A stretch of DNA of 19,236 bases, from assembly GCA_011321985.1 (NCBI GenBank), contig DROB01000016.1, positions 1 to 19,236 on the forward strand. The letters are read 5' to 3'. Source of the stretch: Gammaproteobacteria bacterium. GTDB taxonomy: Bacteria > Pseudomonadota > Gammaproteobacteria > SZUA-229. Positions within the stretch are counted from its first letter, which is position 1. Each line of letters opens with the position of its first letter. Under the pieces are notes generated by a model, which searched no databases, was not told the origin of the DNA, and saw only the letters and a list, made by a program, of their open reading frames with translations. Both the position numbers and the translations under genes were made by a program. Shown in pieces: positions 15,654 to 19,236 of the stretch.

Positions 15654-16742
15654 TCAGTTATTCTGAATGACGATATTCGGAAATTTAGCTGTATAGTCCT
15701 TCGCTTTGAGCGATAATTTGGCAGCCGTACGACGCGCGATATCACGGTAGATGATCGAAGCCTTGCTATCCGGATCATCCGCCACGGAGGGATGACCATC
15801 ATCTGCATTGATGCGGATACCAATATCCAGCGGCAATGCCCCCAGAAAATCAACATTATGCATGTCACACATTTTCTCACCACCACCCTGTCCGAAGATA
15901 TGCTCGGCATGACCACATTCGGAACAGATATGAATGCTCATATTTTCGACCACACCCAGCACAGGCACTTCGACCTTCTCGAACATCTTCAGCCCCTTAC
16001 GTGCATCCAGCAATGCGATGTCCTGTGGCGTGGTCACGATGACCGCACCACTAACCGGTACTTTCTGAGCCAGTGTTAACTGCACGTCACCGGTGCCCGG
16101 AGGCAGATCGATAATCAGATAATCCAGTGACTTCCAGCGTGTATCACGCAACAACTGTTCCAATGCCTGAGTCACCATCGGGCCACGCCAGATCATCGGT
16201 GTCTCATCGTCGATCATAAAACCGATCGACATAGCCTGTAAGCCATGCCCACCCATAGGTTCCAGCGACTTACCATCGGAAGATTCCGGTTTGCCTTCGA
16301 TGCCTAACATACGAGGAATACTCGGACCATAGATATCTGCATCCAGCACACCGACGCGCGCGCCCTCCTTCTGCAGTGCCAGTGCGAGATTAACCGCAGT
16401 GGTCGATTTACCCACACCACCTTTACCGGAAGCGACAGCAATCACATTTTTGATGCCTTCCAGCGGGTTCATGCCGCCCTGCACACTGTGACTGCCTATC
16501 TCCCAGCTCGCATCGACCTGTGCAGACGCAACGCCATCAACAGCCTCTATCTTCTCTTTCAGATCATCTGATAATTTATCGACAAAACCAAATGCGGGGT
16601 AACCCAGAACAATCTTGACCTTGACATTATCACCTTCAATCGCAATATCTTTAACCACACCTGCGGTGACTGGATCTTTCTCAAGATATGGATCGATATA
16701 TTGTTTCAGGGCTGATTCGACTTGTTCTTTGGTAACGCTCAT
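15654..16742 (-). CDS. apbC: Iron-sulfur cluster carrier ATPase ApbC/Mrp
   Basis: A P-loop ATPase of the Mrp/NBP35 family that binds and transfers 4Fe-4S clusters to target proteins in the cytoplasm. The 362-residue protein has an N-terminal MIP18/DUF59 domain (about 1-85), then the deviant Walker A GKGGVGKST at 106-114. The DADIYGPS motif at 134-141 and IDLPPGTGD at 211-219 follow. The cluster-binding CSEC is Cys273 and Cys276. All key residues are present. The ATG at 16742 has GGAG eight bases upstream. In several gammaproteobacteria this gene is next to dcd; here lemA and the M48 gene lie between them. A strong terminator follows it. Confidence 0.96.
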   Translation of the reverse strand: MSVTKEQVESALKQYIDPYLEKDPVTAGVVKDIAIEGDNVKVKIVLGYPAFGFVDKLSDDLKEKIEAVDGVASAQVDASWEIGSHSVQGGMNPLEGIKNVIAVASGKGGVGKSTTAVNLALALQKEGARVGVLDADIYGPSIPRMLGIEGKPESSDGKSLEPMGGHGLQAMSIGFMIDDETPMIWRGPMVTQALEQLLRDTRWKSLDYLIIDLPPGTGDVQLTLAQKVPVSGAVIVTTPQDIALLDARKGLKMFEKVEVPVLGVVENMSIHICSECGHAEHIFGQGGGEKMCDMHNVDFLGALPLDIGIRINADDGHPSVADDPDSKASIIYRDIARRTAAKLSLKAKDYTAKFPNIVIQNN

Positions 16743-16840
16743 GGCGAAAACTCCACAACTGATAATATTTACAGGAAGCGCATTCTACAGCAATAACCCC
16801 CTGATTTAACCCTACTTTCTATGGATAAGGCTAGCCATTT

Positions 16841-16920
16841 GTAGGTATGAATCCAGAAAAAACAGTGGCGACCGAACTCTGTATCAGACAGGGGAGCTGA
16901 TAAATCCGGATTCACCTATA
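16841..16920. repeat. Nested inverted repeat between cbpM and apbC
   Basis: TAGGTATGAATCC at 16842-16854 pairs with GGATTCACCTA at 16908-16918, apart from a two-base bulge. Inside lies a second stem, TATCAG at about 16882 and CTGATA ending near 16902. No T-run follows on either strand, so it is not a standard terminator. It may be a short palindromic element or a structured leader or trailer RNA in the 206-nt gap. Confidence 0.5.
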
Positions 16921-16948
16921 GCCCTTAAGAAGGCTTACCGGCAGCGGC

Positions 16949-17257
16949 TTACATCCTTTCCAACCGGGCGCGCAACATCTCTATCTCATCCATCAGATCT
17001 ACTGCCAGAGCGACACCGGCAAGGTTTATACCCAGGTCATGTTGCAGCCGTTTTGCTCTCTGTACCCGCCGGATACTCATACCGTTAAAGCACCAGTGCG
17101 CTTTTTCCATACCGCTCGGCTCGATAAAACCTTCATCGATCAGTTCGATGATGTATTCGGCATGAACAGCACAGGCATCGCACAGCTGCCGCAAGGTCAG
17201 CCGCGTTTCATCTTCTATGATGTATCCGCTGAGAATATCTGTCATCTGCTCTACCAT
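16949..17257 (-). CDS. cbpM: Chaperone modulator CbpM
   Basis: CbpM binds the J domain of CbpA and blocks its co-chaperone and DNA-binding activities. The 102-residue protein has the MerR-like helix-turn-helix layout of the family: LTLRQLCDACAVHAEYIIEL, then the GFIEPSG turn, FNGMSIRRVQRAKRLQHDLG and NLAGVALAVDLMDEIEMLRA at the end. It begins four bases after the cbpA stop, with GGGGG eight bases before the ATG inside the end of cbpA, so the two are translated from one mRNA. An in-frame ATG four codons later has a weaker site. Confidence 0.93.
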   Translation of the reverse strand: MVEQMTDILSGYIIEDETRLTLRQLCDACAVHAEYIIELIDEGFIEPSGMEKAHWCFNGMSIRRVQRAKRLQHDLGINLAGVALAVDLMDEIEMLRARLERM

Positions 17258-17260
17258 GTG

Positions 17261-18268
17261 TTATACCCCCAATTTTGCACGCGGATTAAAATTGAACGAT
17301 TGCTGCATTTTTTCATAAGCCGCTTTTTCGCTGTCGGTACCGGCTGGCGGCAGTGCGACCTGCAGGATCACATACAGATCACCCGCCGTATTATTACTGG
17401 AACTCGCTGGAATCCCTCTGCCTTTTAAACGCATTTTACTGCCATTGCTGGAACCCTGTTTGATCTTCAGATCGACGGTACCACCGGGTGTCGGAGCCTT
17501 AACGCTCGCGCCCAGTGCCGCTTCCCACGGTGCGACGGGTAGATCCAGGTATACGTCTCGCCCCTCTACACGATAGATACTATGTGGATTAAACTCGATT
17601 TCGAGATACAAATCGCCGGCTTTACCCTGACCCATACCCGGATTACCCTGGCCACTGAGCCGAATATGCTGACCCTGTTTGATCCCCTTCGGGATGTTTA
17701 TTTTTAATACACGTTCTTTTGTGGTGACATGACCTGCTGCATCGACATCGGGTACACGCAGGCTGATCGAACGGGTAACGCCTTTCATGGCATCATCCAG
17801 ATCGATCAGGATTTTGGCATGATGGTCTTCTCCCTTTACATCAAAACCCGATTGCCGCTGATAGGCACCGCGCTGTTGTCCCGCCCCTGCCTGCTGGAAA
17901 CCCTGACCGAAAAGTGACTCAAAAAAATCACTGTAAGCACTGGCATCTGCCTGATTGAAACTATGGCGCTGTGAACCACCGGTAAAACCACCACCGCCGA
18001 ATTCGAAGCCGGCATCCCAGTCAGGGGGGGCATTGAAATCCTGACCGTTTTTCCAGTTGGCACCCAACTGATCGTAAGCCGCACGTTTTTCCGGGTCTTT
18101 GAGTACCTCGTTGGCTTCACCGACTTCTTTGAAACGCTGCTCGGCATCGGCTTCTTTGCTCACGTCCGGATGATATTTACGTGCCAGTTTTCGGTAGGCA
18201 CGCTTTATCTCATCTTGCGTCGCATCGCGTTCGACACCCATTATCTGGTAATAATCTTTATATTCCAT
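17261..18268 (-). CDS. cbpA: DnaJ-class co-chaperone CbpA
   Basis: A J-domain protein that stimulates DnaK, and in E. coli also binds curved DNA. The J domain is at about 1-70 (DYYQIMGVERDATQDEIKRA) with the essential HPD at 33-35. A Gly/Phe-rich linker follows (about 75-150, with FEFGGGGFTGG and FESLFGQGFQQ), then the two C-terminal substrate-binding domains (KGIKQGQHIRLSGQG and DLPVAPWEAALGA). There is no zinc-finger region, which separates it from DnaJ. The 335-residue length is slightly above the E. coli length. It leads a two-gene operon with cbpM. An FNR-type box and a sigma-32-like promoter overlap about 100 nt upstream. Confidence 0.95.
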   Translation of the reverse strand: MEYKDYYQIMGVERDATQDEIKRAYRKLARKYHPDVSKEADAEQRFKEVGEANEVLKDPEKRAAYDQLGANWKNGQDFNAPPDWDAGFEFGGGGFTGGSQRHSFNQADASAYSDFFESLFGQGFQQAGAGQQRGAYQRQSGFDVKGEDHHAKILIDLDDAMKGVTRSISLRVPDVDAAGHVTTKERVLKINIPKGIKQGQHIRLSGQGNPGMGQGKAGDLYLEIEFNPHSIYRVEGRDVYLDLPVAPWEAALGASVKAPTPGGTVDLKIKQGSSNGSKMRLKGRGIPASSSNNTAGDLYVILQVALPPAGTDSEKAAYEKMQQSFNFNPRAKLGV

Positions 18269-18319
18269 CTTTGAAAGGATACTTTATCTGTTAATGATTA
18301 AAAAAATATTGTCACTGAA

Positions 18320-18347
18320 AACAGTCACCCGCACACGGGCTACTGTT
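18320..18347. other. Stable hairpin in the cbpA leader / kbl trailer
   Basis: AACAGT-CA-CCCG-CACA-CGGG-CT-ACTGTT forms a two-part stem with an internal CA/CT mismatch. On the bottom strand it is followed by TTCAG and only further on by a T7 run, so it is at best a weak kbl terminator. If the cbpA promoter lies at 18351-18392, the hairpin would sit in the cbpA 5' leader. Confidence 0.5.
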
Positions 18348-18360
18348 CTCAGCCTATCGA

Positions 18361-18392
18361 CTTATACTGGGGATGATGTTGATCAATATCAA
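18361..18392 (-). promoter_or_regulatory. Sigma-32-like promoter candidate of cbpA
   Basis: Bottom strand TTGATA at 18392-18387 (heat-shock -35 consensus TTGAAA), a 14-nt spacer, and CCCCAG at 18372-18367 continuing as TAT (consensus CCCCATNT). The match is imperfect but spacing is right and the gene downstream is a co-chaperone. It overlaps the FNR-type box, so binding of one factor should affect the other. Confidence 0.4.
18379..18392. promoter_or_regulatory. Perfect FNR/Anr-type box upstream of cbpA
   Basis: TTGATCAATATCAA on the top strand (bottom TTGATATTGATCAA) matches all ten defined positions of TTGAT-N4-ATCAA. The spacing for a class II site is met by a TAGGCT -10-like hexamer 22 nt downstream, at 18356-18351 on the bottom strand. 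It lies 111 nt before the cbpA start. Confidence 0.55.
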
Positions 18393-18420
18393 CCGGTGCG
18401 AGTTTATAACCAGGGTTTCA

Positions 18421-19236
18421 CTAAGCGGTTAATTCTGCGTAGGTTTCTGCGAATGCGGTGATGGCGATATCCAGATCCTGTTTCGTGTGTGCCGCCGAGA
18501 TCTGGGTGCGGATCCTGGCCTTGCCTTTTGCCACCACCGGAAAGAAAAAACCGATAGCGTAGACACCGCGTTCGAGTAATTTCTGTGACATCTTCTGTGC
18601 CAGAACGGCATCACCTAACATCACCGGTACGATGGGGTGATCACCCGCATCGACCTCGAAACCTGCCGCCTGCATCCCTTTCCGGAAATAATGGGTATTT
18701 TCTTCCAGCTGATCGCGCAGTTCTGTCGAAGCAGACAACATATCCAGAACCTTGATGCTCGCCGCACAGATCGCTGGCGCTACCGTATTGGAAAAAAGAT
18801 ACGGGCGAGAGCGTTGACGTAACATGTCGATGATCTCACTGCGGCCCGAGGTATAACCGCCCGAGGCACCGCCGAGCGCTTTACCAAAGGTGCCGGTAAT
18901 GATATCGACACGATCCATGACCCCGCAATACTCGTGCACACCACGACCGGTTTTTCCCATGAAACCGACAGCATGGCAATCATCGTGGTGCACCATGGCA
19001 TCATATCTATCTGCAAGGTCACAGATCTTATCCAGCTGGGCGATGGTGCCGTCCATCGAAAATACCCCATCGGTGGTGATCAGGATCCGTCGAGCCCCGG
19101 CTGTTTTTGCTTCTTTCAATCTGGATTCCAGGTCCTGCATATCGTTATTTTTGTAACGGTAACGCGATGCCTTGCACAGGCGTACACCGTCGATGATGGA
19201 AGCATGATTTAACTCATCGGAGATCACCGCATCATC
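18421..19236 (-). CDS. kbl: 2-amino-3-ketobutyrate CoA ligase (glycine C-acetyltransferase), 5' part outside window
   Basis: A PLP enzyme that splits 2-amino-3-ketobutyrate with CoA to glycine and acetyl-CoA, the second step of threonine degradation after threonine dehydrogenase. The 271 visible residues begin DDAVISDELNHASIIDGVRL, so the N-terminal third is missing. Present are the TDGVFSMDG block, DDCHAVGFMG with the cofactor-binding Asp and His, the PLP lysine in ITGTFGKALGGASGGY, RSRPYLFSN and the C-terminal GKARIRTQISAAHT. These fit Kbl better than related ALAS or BioF enzymes. The stop is TAG at 18421. The tdh gene, if linked, would lie outside the window; none is seen downstream. Confidence 0.93.
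   Translation of the reverse strand, partial: DDAVISDELNHASIIDGVRLCKASRYRYKNNDMQDLESRLKEAKTAGARRILITTDGVFSMDGTIAQLDKICDLADRYDAMVHHDDCHAVGFMGKTGRGVHEYCGVMDRVDIITGTFGKALGGASGGYTSGRSEIIDMLRQRSRPYLFSNTVAPAICAASIKVLDMLSASTELRDQLEENTHYFRKGMQAAGFEVDAGDHPIVPVMLGDAVLAQKMSQKLLERGVYAIGFFFPVVAKGKARIRTQISAAHTKQDLDIAITAFAETYAELTA

Noticed and set aside
1..19236. CRISPR array, tRNA or rRNA genes, insertion sequences, prophage or defence genes
   Set aside because: Looked for direct repeats with spacers, cloverleaf-like ends and typical protein motifs; none seen.

Overview
The window is a stretch of bacterial chromosome made mostly of conserved housekeeping genes. The gene set and protein sequences point to a gammaproteobacterium: a Pgi and PEP carboxylase with gammaproteobacterial-style termini, an ArgC / coiled-coil membrane protein / bactofilin cluster, a HemJ-type protoporphyrinogen oxidase, RppH, a CbpA-CbpM pair and a dCTP deaminase ending in LPRA. 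I cannot name the genus. There are no rRNA or tRNA genes, CRISPR arrays, insertion sequences or prophage genes.

Layout. 1-5.1 kb: the possible last codons of an upstream gene and a palindromic repeat pair, then pgi (minus) divergent from ppc (plus). 5.1-5.9 kb: a small membrane protein with a conserved Cys cluster (DUF6455-like) and a 317-nt non-coding stretch. 5.9-8.1 kb (minus): argC, a DUF6776-like membrane coiled-coil protein and a bactofilin, almost without gaps. 8.3-10.3 kb: hemJ (plus), rppH (minus) and a HAD-IB phosphatase (plus). 10.3-12.6 kb (minus): dcd, a secreted or membrane-anchored hypothetical protein, a MarR regulator and an NTF2-like protein. 12.7-16.7 kb (minus): apbC/mrp with its own terminator, then lemA and a large M48 membrane protease. 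16.9-19.2 kb (minus): kbl (cut by the window end), then cbpA-cbpM.

How the genes relate. Pgi and Ppc belong to central carbon metabolism, ArgC to arginine synthesis, HemJ to heme synthesis, Dcd to dUTP supply, ApbC/Mrp to Fe-S cluster handling, and Kbl to threonine/glycine turnover. CbpA-CbpM is a co-chaperone with its modulator, and LemA-M48 is a membrane quality-control type pair. The bactofilin and its membrane partner are likely envelope or cytoskeletal factors.

The observations most worth a second look are: (1) a one-base frameshift near the 3' end of lemA, with the normal C-terminus intact in the -1 frame and a U UUU UUG heptamer at a position that could restore it; (2) two matching palindromes, one just upstream of marR and one just upstream of the NTF2-like gene, that look like operators of this MarR; (3) a perfect FNR-type box overlapping a sigma-32-like promoter before cbpA; (4) two copies of a BIME/REP-like palindrome pair, one between lemA and the M48 gene; (5) a run of four tandem heptamers before hemJ. 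I do not see a clearly new multi-gene system. The argC-linked DUF6776-bactofilin pair and the MarR/NTF2/hypothetical group are the least understood gene sets here.
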